The notes beneath the pieces were generated by a model that did not search any database, had not been told where the DNA came from, and saw only the letters and a program-made list of their open reading frames with translations. DNA of 27,244 nucleotides from JBBQCW01 sp038319025 (GTDB lineage Bacteria > Actinomycetota > Thermoleophilia > Solirubrobacterales > Solirubrobacteraceae), in contig JBBQCW010000025.1 of the NCBI GenBank assembly GCA_038319025.1, forward strand, positions 1-27,244, read 5' to 3'. Shown here piece after piece: positions 7,189 to 14,324 of the stretch. Every line of letters begins with the position of its first letter. Position 1 is the first letter of the stretch. Both the position numbers and the translations under genes were made by a program.

Positions 7189-8843
7189 CCCTGCGGCGCC
7201 GCGAGTCGCAGTTGCGGACGGACGGCGAGGGCTTGGTGATTGCCGGCACGATCGACGGCGCGGACGGTCAGCAGGATGGCGCGACGGCCTCCGATCCGCA
7301 GCCGCGTGATTCCGACCCCCGTTGACGCGATGCGGCGCCGCGTGGTGCCGATCGTCTGCCACACCTCGACCCGTGCCGGCCCAGAAACCCGGACGCCGGG
7401 TGGCCCGGCGTCCCGTGCGCCGACGCGCAGCGTGACGCTCCTCGCGCTGCGGCGCACCACGGTCAGCGACGAAGTGGGTGGCGTGTGATCGGTGTCACGA
7501 GCTGCCGCCATGGCCGCGCCGCCGTTCAGAATGCCCCACCCCAGATCGTTCGTCCAGCCCACCCCGGCCGGCCGCGTCGCTGTCCGCTTGAGGATCCGCT
7601 CCACGTTCGCCGGAGGTAGATCCGGGTTGAGCCGGCGCATCAGCGCCGCGATGGCGGCGACCTGCGGGGCGGCCATCGAAGTTCCGGCGATGTACGCGTA
7701 GCGGTCATCGCCCCCGAGGCTCGTCCGACATAAGCACGGTGGGCGCGATCCCTGCCCCACTTCGATGCCCACCGTGGGCAGGGGAAACGCGCCGAACACG
7801 CCCCGAGGCCCGGAGGTGCGCGCAAAGGCCCCGTACGCGGCCAGCGAGATCTGGGTGCCGCGCCCACCGAACCACGCCACGTGACCATCACGCTGCGCGG
7901 CGGTCACGGACAGACCGATTCCCTGCTCCAGCCTCGGCCCCGTCCCGGTTGGTTGCAGCACGTTCGCCGGGTCACCCTGCTCGGTGACCGGGTCGTCCGC
8001 GGCGGCGGCCACGAGCACAGCGCCTCTGCGGCGCGCGTAGTGCAGAGCGTCGAGCAGCGCTGGACCAGGGGAGGTGCGACCGTCGGTACCGAAGCTCATA
8101 TTGATCGCACCCGCGCCGCGATCGGAAGCGTCGACGATCGCCGCCGCGATACTCGCGTCCGTGAAGTCGGTCTTCTCGACGATCAGCGAACAGCCGTACC
8201 CTGCGCCGACCAGTCCGAGCCCGTTGCCCCCTGTCGCGCACGCCAGGGAGGCGACGTGGGTACCGTGCCCGTCCTCGTCCACCGCGACGCCGCGGTCGGT
8301 GGCATCACCGTCGAGGTCGTTGGCGGCGATGATCTGTCGGGCGAGATCTGGGTGGCTGGCGTCGACGCCGGTATCGATCACCGCCACTCGGGCACCCGCG
8401 CCCTGCGTGATGTCCCATGCGGCCGGAAGGTTCTCGGCTGCCGCCCACCATTCCAGTGGCGTGCCCGGCAGTGTCCCCGCGCTCGTCTCGCCAACCGATA
8501 GCGCCGGATCGTCGGGCAGCAGGCGCGGCGTCGCGCGGCGCTCACGCTGGACCGCTCGCACCCGCGGGTCGCTTTGCAGTGCGACGGTCAGGTCCGCCAG
8601 CGACTCACCGGCGCGGGGCCGGACGGTGATGAGCCGGATCTGCGGTACCGACGGGCCTGCGCGACGGGCATGGTTGGAGGCGATCACTCCACCGGCCGTG
8701 GCGTCGTAGGCAGAGGAACCGTGAGAACGAGCAGCGGGTCGGAGCGTGACGAGCAAGCGGCCCGTCTGGGTGGATGCGGCCGCGGCTGCCGTGGCCGGGG
8801 TGCCGACTACCGACGCAGCCATGAGGAGTAATACGAGGCGCAC
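7077..8843 (-). CDS. Secreted subtilisin-like serine protease (S8)
   Basis: This 588-residue protein has a signal peptide (about residues 1-24), an I9-like propeptide (about 28-105), an S8 catalytic domain (about 140-450) and a C-terminal Ig-like domain. The triad is visible: Asp157 (VAVIDTGVD), His193 (DGHGTHVAS) and Ser389 (IAGTSMAAP). The oxyanion asparagine usually found in the AAAGN motif is not there; the corresponding stretch reads VAAAADDPV. A short inserted cysteine pair (CLC, about 370-372) precedes the active serine. The GTG start at 8843 is preceded by TACGGT six bases away, so the message may be leaderless. The last roughly 37 codons, rich in Ser and Arg, are antisense to the 3' end of the WS/DGAT gene and probably not part of a folded domain. 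Confidence 0.9.
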   Translation of the reverse strand: MRLVLLLMAASVVGTPATAAAAASTQTGRLLVTLRPAARSHGSSAYDATAGGVIASNHARRAGPSVPQIRLITVRPRAGESLADLTVALQSDPRVRAVQRERRATPRLLPDDPALSVGETSAGTLPGTPLEWWAAAENLPAAWDITQGAGARVAVIDTGVDASHPDLARQIIAANDLDGDATDRGVAVDEDGHGTHVASLACATGGNGLGLVGAGYGCSLIVEKTDFTDASIAAAIVDASDRGAGAINMSFGTDGRTSPGPALLDALHYARRRGAVLVAAAADDPVTEQGDPANVLQPTGTGPRLEQGIGLSVTAAQRDGHVAWFGGRGTQISLAAYGAFARTSGPRGVFGAFPLPTVGIEVGQGSRPPCLCRTSLGGDDRYAYIAGTSMAAPQVAAIAALMRRLNPDLPPANVERILKRTATRPAGVGWTNDLGWGILNGGAAMAAARDTDHTPPTSSLTVVRRSARSVTLRVGARDAGPPGVRVSGPARVEVWQTIGTTRRRIASTGVGITRLRIGGRRAILLTVRAVDRAGNHQALAVRPQLRLAAPQGQAFTARRSRSRSASVTSSASAAEIPSAIFWISGSTS

Positions 8844-8849
8844 CGTGCC

Positions 8850-8855
8850 ACCGTA
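8850..8855 (-). promoter_or_regulatory. -10-like box for leaderless subtilisin transcript
   Basis: TACGGT on the minus strand is followed by six bases and then the GTG start at 8843. The spacing places the transcription start on or next to the start codon, as in leaderless actinobacterial genes. There is no Shine-Dalgarno and no clear -35 box. Confidence 0.35.
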
Positions 8856-8937
8856 CGCATCGCGAGCGGCGTTCGGCGCCGGTGGAACGACGGCGATTGC
8901 GGTGCGCCGGACGCCGGATCGGTGGATCCAGGCCTTC

Positions 8938-9234
8938 CTAGTATCCGAGCGCGAACTTCGCGTCTTCGCTCATCTTGTCGGGAGTCCACGCGGGCGTGAA
9001 AGTCATCTCGGACGTGACCGACGTCACGTCGTCCAGCTCGCTTACAAACTCGTCGATCTGCTCGGCCACTTGCGGCCCGATGGGGCAACCAGGCGACGTG
9101 AGACTGAACGTCACGTGGACGTCGCCTCCGGTGACCTCGATCGTGTAGATCAGCCCCAGCTCGACGAAGTCAAGACCGAGCTCAGGGTCGATCACGTTGG
9201 TCAGGGCGTCTTGGACCTCATCGTATGACGGCAT
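8938..9234 (-). CDS. DUF59/MIP18-family iron-sulfur assembly factor
   Basis: This 98-residue protein belongs to the DUF59 family (SufT/PaaD/MIP18-like), which helps mature iron-sulfur proteins. Signatures are the N-terminal helix plus VIDPELGLDFVELGLIY and the conserved reactive cysteine in LTSPGCPIG (about residue 50), followed by a helix binding region. The C-terminal PAWTPDKMSEDAK is also standard for the family. No suf genes are adjacent. The ATG at 9234 lies six bases after TAGACT, suggesting a leaderless message. It diverges from the FxsA operon. Possible clients within the window include IspH and the molybdopterin oxidoreductase, both cluster proteins, but that link is only inference. 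Confidence 0.88.
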   Translation of the reverse strand: MPSYDEVQDALTNVIDPELGLDFVELGLIYTIEVTGGDVHVTFSLTSPGCPIGPQVAEQIDEFVSELDDVTSVTSEMTFTPAWTPDKMSEDAKFALGY

Positions 9235-9240
9235 CGGCGC

Positions 9241-9246
9241 AGTCTA
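9241..9246 (-). promoter_or_regulatory. -10-like box for leaderless DUF59 transcript
   Basis: TAGACT on the minus strand sits six bases before the ATG at 9234. No Shine-Dalgarno lies between, consistent with leaderless transcription. Confidence 0.4.
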
Positions 9247-9293
9247 AACGCTTGCCGCCCGGCCGACCGGGGAGGGTGAGCGGCGGCGCGCGA

Positions 9294-9299
9294 TACCCT
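9294..9299 (+). promoter_or_regulatory. -10-like box for the FxsA operon
   Basis: TACCCT on the plus strand lies 11 bases before the ATG at 9311, so the 5' untranslated region would be only a few bases. No Shine-Dalgarno is visible. Confidence 0.3.
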
Positions 9300-9310
9300 T
9301 TGACGCAGAC

Positions 9311-9799
9311 ATGTTTGTTCTCGTCGTACTTCTCTTCATCATGGTTCCGGTTCTCGAACTGGCCGTGATCATCCAGGTCGGATCAGCGATCGGTGTGCTG
9401 CCGACGGTCGGACTGCTGCTGCTCGACTCCTTGATCGGTGCCGCCCTGCTGGGCCAGCAGGGCCGGTCCTCGTGGCGCAAGTTCACCGAGGCGCTGCGGG
9501 CCGGCCGTCCGCCGACCAGCGAGGTCGTCGACGGCGCGCTGGTCATCTTCGGCGGTGCGCTGCTGCTGACACCGGGCTTCATCACCGACTTCTTCGGCTT
9601 TGCCCTGCTCGTGCCCCCCTCCCGCGCCGTGGTGCGCGTCGTGCTGGTGAAGATCTTCAACCGGCGCCTCGTCGTCCGCGCCGGCACCACGGCCTACGCC
9701 GGAGCCGGGACGGCATGGCGCAAGCGGCAGGACGCCCGTCGCCCGTATGACGTGGACGGATCAGCCGTGGACGTCGACAGCGCCCGTCTCGGCACGTGA
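9311..9799 (+). CDS. fxsA: FxsA family membrane protein
   Basis: This 162-residue integral membrane protein matches the FxsA family, named for suppression of phage T7 exclusion in E. coli; the general function is unknown. The pattern is characteristic: a first hydrophobic segment (VLVVLLFIMVPVLELAVII), a second (VLPTVGLLLLDSLIGAALL), a polar GQQGRSSWRKFTEALRAGRPP stretch, then ALVIFGGALLLTPGFITDFFGFALLVPP, the family's most conserved region. The C-terminal tail after about residue 115 is charged and probably cytoplasmic. It is the first gene of a three-gene operon; its stop overlaps the next start by 4 bases. Confidence 0.9.
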   Translation: MFVLVVLLFIMVPVLELAVIIQVGSAIGVLPTVGLLLLDSLIGAALLGQQGRSSWRKFTEALRAGRPPTSEVVDGALVIFGGALLLTPGFITDFFGFALLVPPSRAVVRVVLVKIFNRRLVVRAGTTAYAGAGTAWRKRQDARRPYDVDGSAVDVDSARLGT

Positions 9800-10713
9800 A
9801 CGCCGACCCGGCCTCAGAGCAGCCCCGGGCACTGAGCGTCGCGGGCAGCAGCGATTCGGTGACGTTCGCGTTCGGCGATGCATCGGCCGACGTTTACGGC
9901 GTGGCCCGTCTCGGGCTGGCCCCACCGACGGACGGTGGCGAGGCACCCACAGCCAGCGGCCTGGCCATCATGTTCGCCGGGGGCGAGGTCCTCACCGCCC
10001 GCGCCGAGGGCGCCGCGGCGCCGGTCGGACCGGGCTGGGAGGGAGTGCAGGCCGCGGGTCTACAGACCACGATCGATGAACCGCTGCGCATGTGGACGGT
10101 GAGCATGAGCGCCGAGGACGGTGCCGGCTTCGAGCTGCGCTTTGCCGCGCTGGCCCCGCCCGCGGTGCTCGGTGAAGAGCACCCCGTGGCGCGCGTCGGC
10201 GGGATGCAGGGCTATGAGTCCTACTGCCGCGTCACCGGCACGGTGACGCTGGGCGGGGCTACGCAGCCACTGGACGGCGTCGGCCAGCGCAGCCACTCCT
10301 GGGGTGCCCCGGATTGGGACCGCCTGACCATCGCCCGCACGCTCTCGATCTGGTTGGACGAGCGCACCGCCGTGTCGCTGAGCGCCGTGCGCGAGCAGTC
10401 AGCGCGCGAACACGACGCCGAGCAAGTCGTCGCGTTCCTGACCGAGCCGCCCGATGAAGGGGCCGGCGGCGCCGTGCCCCAGATCGCCGAGGAAACGCTG
10501 CTTTCCACCACCTACGACGCGACCGACTGCCAGCGCGGGGCGAGCCTTGAGCTGTACCTCACCGAAGACGGCCCCGCCCGCCGCGCCGCAGGCGAGGTGA
10601 TCTGCGGGACGACGCTGGATCTAGGTCGCCTGCGGCTTGACTGCGCGTTCTTCCGCTGGCACATGGAAGGCCGCGTGGGCATCGGGCGCTACGACATCCT
10701 GCGGCGCGCATGA
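9796..10713 (+). CDS. CrtC/AttH-like lipocalin-fold protein of unknown function
   Basis: This 305-residue protein starts at a GTG that overlaps the fxsA stop (GTGA) and itself overlaps the next gene by 4 bases (ATGA). It has no signal peptide or membrane segment. The composition is beta-rich, and it contains GVGQRSHSWGAPDWDRL near residue 160, the kind of His-Ser-Trp-Gly...Asp-Trp motif found in CrtC/AttH-type double-lipocalin proteins (hydroxyneurosporene synthase-like). Members are often found beside lipid or terpenoid enzymes and many are uncharacterised. I therefore call the fold with moderate confidence and no reaction. The tight coupling with FxsA and a HAD hydrolase suggests a shared role, possibly with a hydrophobic ligand. 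Confidence 0.55.
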   Translation: MNADPASEQPRALSVAGSSDSVTFAFGDASADVYGVARLGLAPPTDGGEAPTASGLAIMFAGGEVLTARAEGAAAPVGPGWEGVQAAGLQTTIDEPLRMWTVSMSAEDGAGFELRFAALAPPAVLGEEHPVARVGGMQGYESYCRVTGTVTLGGATQPLDGVGQRSHSWGAPDWDRLTIARTLSIWLDERTAVSLSAVREQSAREHDAEQVVAFLTEPPDEGAGGAVPQIAEETLLSTTYDATDCQRGASLELYLTEDGPARRAAGEVICGTTLDLGRLRLDCAFFRWHMEGRVGIGRYDILRRA

Positions 10714-11354
10714 CCCAGCCTGAGCCCGTGCAGGCCGTGATCAGCGACCTGCTCGGAGTCCTCACATCGTCCGTGCAGGGCTCCTTCGCCTTCGTCCAGG
10801 AGTCAGCGGGCATCCCACTGGACGCGCTGGGCCGAGCGATGACGACCGTCACCGAGGAGGACGGGGCCAACCCCCTGCACGAACTCGAATGCGGTCGCGT
10901 GAGCGAGGCGGCGTTCATGGCCCGCCTGGGCGATGTGATCGCCGCCGACATCGGCCGCCCCGTCGCGATGGACGCGTTCAGCGAGCACTACTTCCGACAC
11001 CTGCACACCAACCACGAGATGCTGGAGCTGATCGGCTCCGTACGCGCCCGGGGGCTGCGCACCGCGCTGCTGACCAACAACGTGCGCGAGTGGGAGCCTC
11101 GCTGGAAGGCGATGCTGCCCGTCGAGGACCTCTTCGAACTGGTGGTCGACTCCGCGTTCGTAGGTATGCGCAAGCCTGACCCGGAGATCTTCCTGCTGAC
11201 GTGTCGGCGCCTGGACCTGCCGCCGTCCGCCTGCCTGTTCATCGACGACTTCCCGCACAACTGCGACGCGGCGCGGGAACTGGGCATCCGGTCGGTGTGC
11301 TTTGTCGACACCGCCCAGACGATCGCCGACGTCGAACGCGAACTGGCGGCCTGA
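10710..11354 (+). CDS. HAD-superfamily hydrolase (subfamily IA, epoxide-hydrolase-N-like)
   Basis: This 214-residue HAD hydrolase has motif I around Asp13 (AVISDLLGVLTSS), motif II in ALLTNNVREW, the motif III lysine in GMRKPDPEIF and motif IV in FIDDFPHNCDAARELG. The motif I wording Asp-Leu-Leu-Gly lacks the second aspartate of classical phosphatases, like the DFGGVL form seen in the N-terminal phosphatase domain of soluble epoxide hydrolase and ACAD10. The helical cap lies between motifs I and II. The substrate is unknown. It is the last gene of the FxsA operon, its ATG overlapping the previous stop (ATGA), and it converges on the small gene at 11411. Confidence 0.88.
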   Translation: MTQPEPVQAVISDLLGVLTSSVQGSFAFVQESAGIPLDALGRAMTTVTEEDGANPLHELECGRVSEAAFMARLGDVIAADIGRPVAMDAFSEHYFRHLHTNHEMLELIGSVRARGLRTALLTNNVREWEPRWKAMLPVEDLFELVVDSAFVGMRKPDPEIFLLTCRRLDLPPSACLFIDDFPHNCDAARELGIRSVCFVDTAQTIADVERELAA

Positions 11355-11365
11355 ACCTCATCACT

Positions 11366-11407
11366 GCAGGGCCGGCGGACCGCGCCGACCCCGCCAAGAC
11401 CCCCTGC
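11366..11407. terminator. Possible bidirectional terminator between convergent genes
   Basis: An imperfect stem forms between the two convergent genes: outer arms GCAGGG and CCCTGC, inner arms GGCGG and CCGCC, with small internal loops. There is no T-run on either side, as is common in high-GC actinobacteria. Confidence 0.3.
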
Positions 11408-11410
11408 CCG

Positions 11411-11866
11411 TCAGTTGTCGCAGCCGAGGCGATCCCAGAGATATAGATCCAGGCAGTCGCCCGCCAACTCCATGGAGCGCTCGCGGGAAAGATGAGGCAG
11501 CACCGTCTCCAGAGCGTGTTCCTCCGCGACGCCGGAGTCAAACGCCTCCTCGCCACGGAAGCCCGCGGCGATCTTCAACGCCTCGCGCCGGTTCTCCCCG
11601 AGGCCCGCGAATGCGCTGACCAGAAAGTCACGGTTGGCGATCGGATGGCCTACCTCCAGGGATGCGTGCCAGGCCGCGAGCATCGATAGATCCTGCTCGT
11701 CGAGGTCGGCGACAGCCTTTACGTAGTGGGCATCGAGTTCGTGCTCGGGGATCTCATCGACCCAGGCACGGACGACCTCGCCCAGAAGTTGTCGGCGCGC
11801 CTCGCGCCCGACGGATTCGGCGATGACGCGGATCGCGTCCTGTGGTTCGATGAAGCAGAGTGCCAC
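11411..11866 (-). CDS. Conserved-looking protein of unknown function, 151 residues
   Basis: I do not recognise this protein. The GTG start at 11866 is supported by an AGGAA Shine-Dalgarno eight bases upstream; the frame stays open further upstream, but that part is antisense to the molybdopterin oxidoreductase gene. The product is acidic and predicted almost wholly helical, with Glu- and Asp-rich helices (AVADLDEQDLSMLAAWHASLE, RREALKIAAGFRGEEAF) and a C-terminal ELAGDCLDLYLWDRLGC. There is no signal peptide or membrane segment, so it should be cytoplasmic. It is divergent from the molybdopterin oxidoreductase, with 109 bases between the starts, so the two may share regulation. Confidence 0.6.
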   Translation of the reverse strand: MALCFIEPQDAIRVIAESVGREARRQLLGEVVRAWVDEIPEHELDAHYVKAVADLDEQDLSMLAAWHASLEVGHPIANRDFLVSAFAGLGENRREALKIAAGFRGEEAFDSGVAEEHALETVLPHLSRERSMELAGDCLDLYLWDRLGCDN

Positions 11867-11962
11867 GTGAGAATTCCTGAACGCTCGCGGGGATCGGACT
11901 ACTCGCAAGGTACGCACGCCCCCGGACAGCATCGGCCGCTCGATACGCGACCGCCTTGGGGG

Positions 11963-11968
11963 TAGGCT
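11963..11968 (+). promoter_or_regulatory. -10-like box for leaderless molybdopterin oxidoreductase transcript
   Basis: TAGGCT is followed by seven bases and the ATG at 11976. This spacing would start the transcript at the A of the start codon. It favours that ATG over the in-frame GTG at 11970, which would lie too close to the box. Confidence 0.45.
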
Positions 11969-11975
11969 GGTGCTC

Positions 11976-14249
11976 ATGCCCCAAGAGACGACGGTGCCCA
12001 GGACCTGCCCCTTCTGCGAGGCCACATGCGGGCTCGACGTGACGGTGTCCGAAGGCAGGGTGACGCGCGTACGGGGCGATGCCGACGACGTGTTCAGCCG
12101 GGGTTTCCTTTGCCCCAAGGGTGTCAGCCTCAAAGAGTTGCACGAGGACCAAGATCGCCTGCAAACGCCGATGATCCGCGGCGCGGATGGCGTCCACCGA
12201 CCCGCTACGTGGGATGAGGCGTTCGCGCATATCGACGCCCACCTGCCCGCGATCATGGCGGAGCACGGGCGCGACACGGTGGCCACGTATCTGGGTAATC
12301 CATCGGCGCACGGCCTGGCTCCCATCATCTACGGCCGTGTGCTGCTGAAGGGCATCGGCTCCAAGAACGTGTATTCGGCTTCCAGCGTCGACCAGATCCC
12401 GAAGCAGCTGTCGTCGGCGCTGATGTTCGGCACCGGCCTGTCGGTTCCGATCCCCGATCTGGACCGCACCGAGCATCTGCTCATCCTCGGCGCCAACCCG
12501 CTCGCGTCGAACGGATCGCTGATGACCGCGCCCGACGTGCGCGGGCGCCTGCAGGCCATTCAGAAGCGTGGCGGCCGCGTCGTGGTGATCGACCCTCGGC
12601 GGACGCGCACAGCACAAGCCGCCGACGAGCACCACTTCATCCGGCCCGGGACGGACCCGCTGTTGCTGTTCGGGCTGATCCACGTCGTGTTCGAGGAGGG
12701 ACTCGACGACCTGGGGCCGGCGGGCATGTGGATCGACGGGGTCGACACCGTGCGTGCGCTGGCCACCGACTTCAGCCCCGAAGTGGTGGCCGAGCCCACC
12801 GGGATCGCCGCCGAGGACATCCGCAGGATGGCGCGCGAGTTGGCGGCCGCACCCACCGCCGCCGTCTACGGCCGCATCGGGACCACCACCCAGCCCTTCG
12901 GCACCGTGGCTTCCTGGTTGATCGACGTCCTCAACGCGATCACCGGTAACCTCGACCGACCGGGCGGGGCGATGTTCACGCGCGCCGCCGCCGGAGCGTC
13001 CAACACCAAGGGTGAGCCGGGCCGTGGCCGCCCGACCAAGACGGGCCGCTGGACGAGTCGCGTGCGTGGTCTGCCGGAGGTCTTCGGCGAACTGCCGGTG
13101 GCCACGCTGGTGGACGAGATGACAACGCCCGGGGAAGGCCAGGTCCGCGCCCTCATCACGATCGCCGGCAACCCGGCGCTGAGCACACCCAACTCCGATC
13201 GCCTTCAGGCCGCGCTCGAGGGGCTGGACTACATGGTCAGCGTCGACATCTACCTCAACGAGACGACACGCCATGCCGACGTGGTGCTGCCGTCGCCCTC
13301 GCCGTTGGAGAAGGGTCACTACGACCTCGCGCTGTACGCGTTCGCCATCCGCAACATCGCCAACTACTCACCCCCGGTACTCCCGCTTCCGGAGGGGATG
13401 CGCGACGAATGGCGCAGCCTGTTGCGCCTCACCGGTGTCCTCACCGGGCAGGGTGCTGATGTCGATGTCGACGCGGTCGATGCGTTTGTCGCCGCCGAGA
13501 TGGTGCGCCGTGAGTGCTCCGACGAGCATTCACCGATACACGGCCGGGATCCCGACGAGATCATGGCCGCGCTCGCACCGCGCATCGGCCCGGAGCGAAT
13601 CCTGGACCTGATGCTGCGCTGCGGGCCGTACGGCGACGGATTCGGTGCCGGCGACGGATCGTTGTCGATGGACGAGCTCCAGGCTAATCCGCACGGGGTC
13701 GATTGCGGTGCGTTGGAGCCCCGCCTACCGGATGTGCTGCGCACTCCGAGCGGGCGGATCGAATTGGCCCCGGAAGCCATTGTGGCTGACGTAGCCCGGT
13801 TGCACGAGGTGCTGATGCCCACCCAACGCGATGACGGGGCGATAGTGCTGGTGGGTCGACGTGACCTACGCTCCAACAACTCGTGGATGCACAACCTGCC
13901 GCTGCTGGTCAGCGGGCCGGCCCGGTGCACCGTGCATGTACATCCTGATGACGCCGACCGCTTGGGCCTCGCGGATGGTGAAACGGCCCGTGTACAGGCG
14001 CGCACGGGCACAATCGAGCTGCCCGTCCAGGTGACCCCGGACGTGATGCCGGGCGTCGTTTCGATCCCGCACGGCTGGGGCCACGGCGGGTCCGCCGACA
14101 CGATGCAGGTCGCCGGCGAGCACGCCGGCGCCAACAGCAACGTGCTGGCCGACGAACTCACCGTCGACGCACTCACGGGGAACGCGGTGCTGAATGGCAT
14201 TCCGGTCCAGCTGACCGCCGTCCGCGCCGACGCCCCGGTCGCCGCTTAG
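11976..14249 (+). CDS. Molybdopterin-dependent oxidoreductase (DMSO reductase superfamily)
   Basis: This 757-residue enzyme has an N-terminal [4Fe-4S] site formed by Cys11, Cys14, Cys18 and Cys46 (CPFCEATC ... FLCPKG). It continues with the MopB domain (ILGANPLASNG, VVVIDPRRTRTA, ITGNLDRPGGAMF) and the C-terminal dinucleotide-binding domain (about 620-740, VSIPHGWGHGG). It lacks a signal peptide and twin-arginine motif, so it is cytoplasmic. At the position where formate dehydrogenases carry Cys or Sec and R (RLCHS) it reads KQLSSA, so a serine Mo/W ligand is possible. The substrate is unknown; formate dehydrogenase-like and nitrate reductase-like roles are both conceivable. No electron-transfer subunit or cofactor gene is adjacent. 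The start was chosen from the TAGGCT box seven bases upstream. Confidence 0.9.
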   Translation: MPQETTVPRTCPFCEATCGLDVTVSEGRVTRVRGDADDVFSRGFLCPKGVSLKELHEDQDRLQTPMIRGADGVHRPATWDEAFAHIDAHLPAIMAEHGRDTVATYLGNPSAHGLAPIIYGRVLLKGIGSKNVYSASSVDQIPKQLSSALMFGTGLSVPIPDLDRTEHLLILGANPLASNGSLMTAPDVRGRLQAIQKRGGRVVVIDPRRTRTAQAADEHHFIRPGTDPLLLFGLIHVVFEEGLDDLGPAGMWIDGVDTVRALATDFSPEVVAEPTGIAAEDIRRMARELAAAPTAAVYGRIGTTTQPFGTVASWLIDVLNAITGNLDRPGGAMFTRAAAGASNTKGEPGRGRPTKTGRWTSRVRGLPEVFGELPVATLVDEMTTPGEGQVRALITIAGNPALSTPNSDRLQAALEGLDYMVSVDIYLNETTRHADVVLPSPSPLEKGHYDLALYAFAIRNIANYSPPVLPLPEGMRDEWRSLLRLTGVLTGQGADVDVDAVDAFVAAEMVRRECSDEHSPIHGRDPDEIMAALAPRIGPERILDLMLRCGPYGDGFGAGDGSLSMDELQANPHGVDCGALEPRLPDVLRTPSGRIELAPEAIVADVARLHEVLMPTQRDDGAIVLVGRRDLRSNNSWMHNLPLLVSGPARCTVHVHPDDADRLGLADGETARVQARTGTIELPVQVTPDVMPGVVSIPHGWGHGGSADTMQVAGEHAGANSNVLADELTVDALTGNAVLNGIPVQLTAVRADAPVAA

Positions 14250-14281
14250 CCCACGCTCAGCTCAGACCCACGCTCGCCCCG

Positions 14282-14306
14282 CGGCGCCGGCAGGTCGCCG
14301 ACGCCG
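14282..14306. terminator. Hairpin between convergent genes
   Basis: Arms of ten bases (CGGCGCCGGC and GCCGACGCCG) pair with one mismatch around a five-base loop. The hairpin lies between the molybdopterin oxidoreductase stop and the stop of the convergent esterase-like gene. There is no T-run; it could work in both directions. Confidence 0.4.
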
Positions 14307-14324
14307 GGGTGGCGAGGTGGTGCT

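Noticed and set aside
8916..8929. GGATC/GATCC hairpin just after the DUF59 stop
   Set aside because: Five base pairs and no T-run; too weak to call a terminator.
11754..13319. 521-residue open frame on the minus strand opposite the molybdopterin oxidoreductase
   Set aside because: Its composition (Arg, His, Gly and Val-rich, no domains) is what antisense reading of a high-GC gene gives, and the plus-strand enzyme there is certain.
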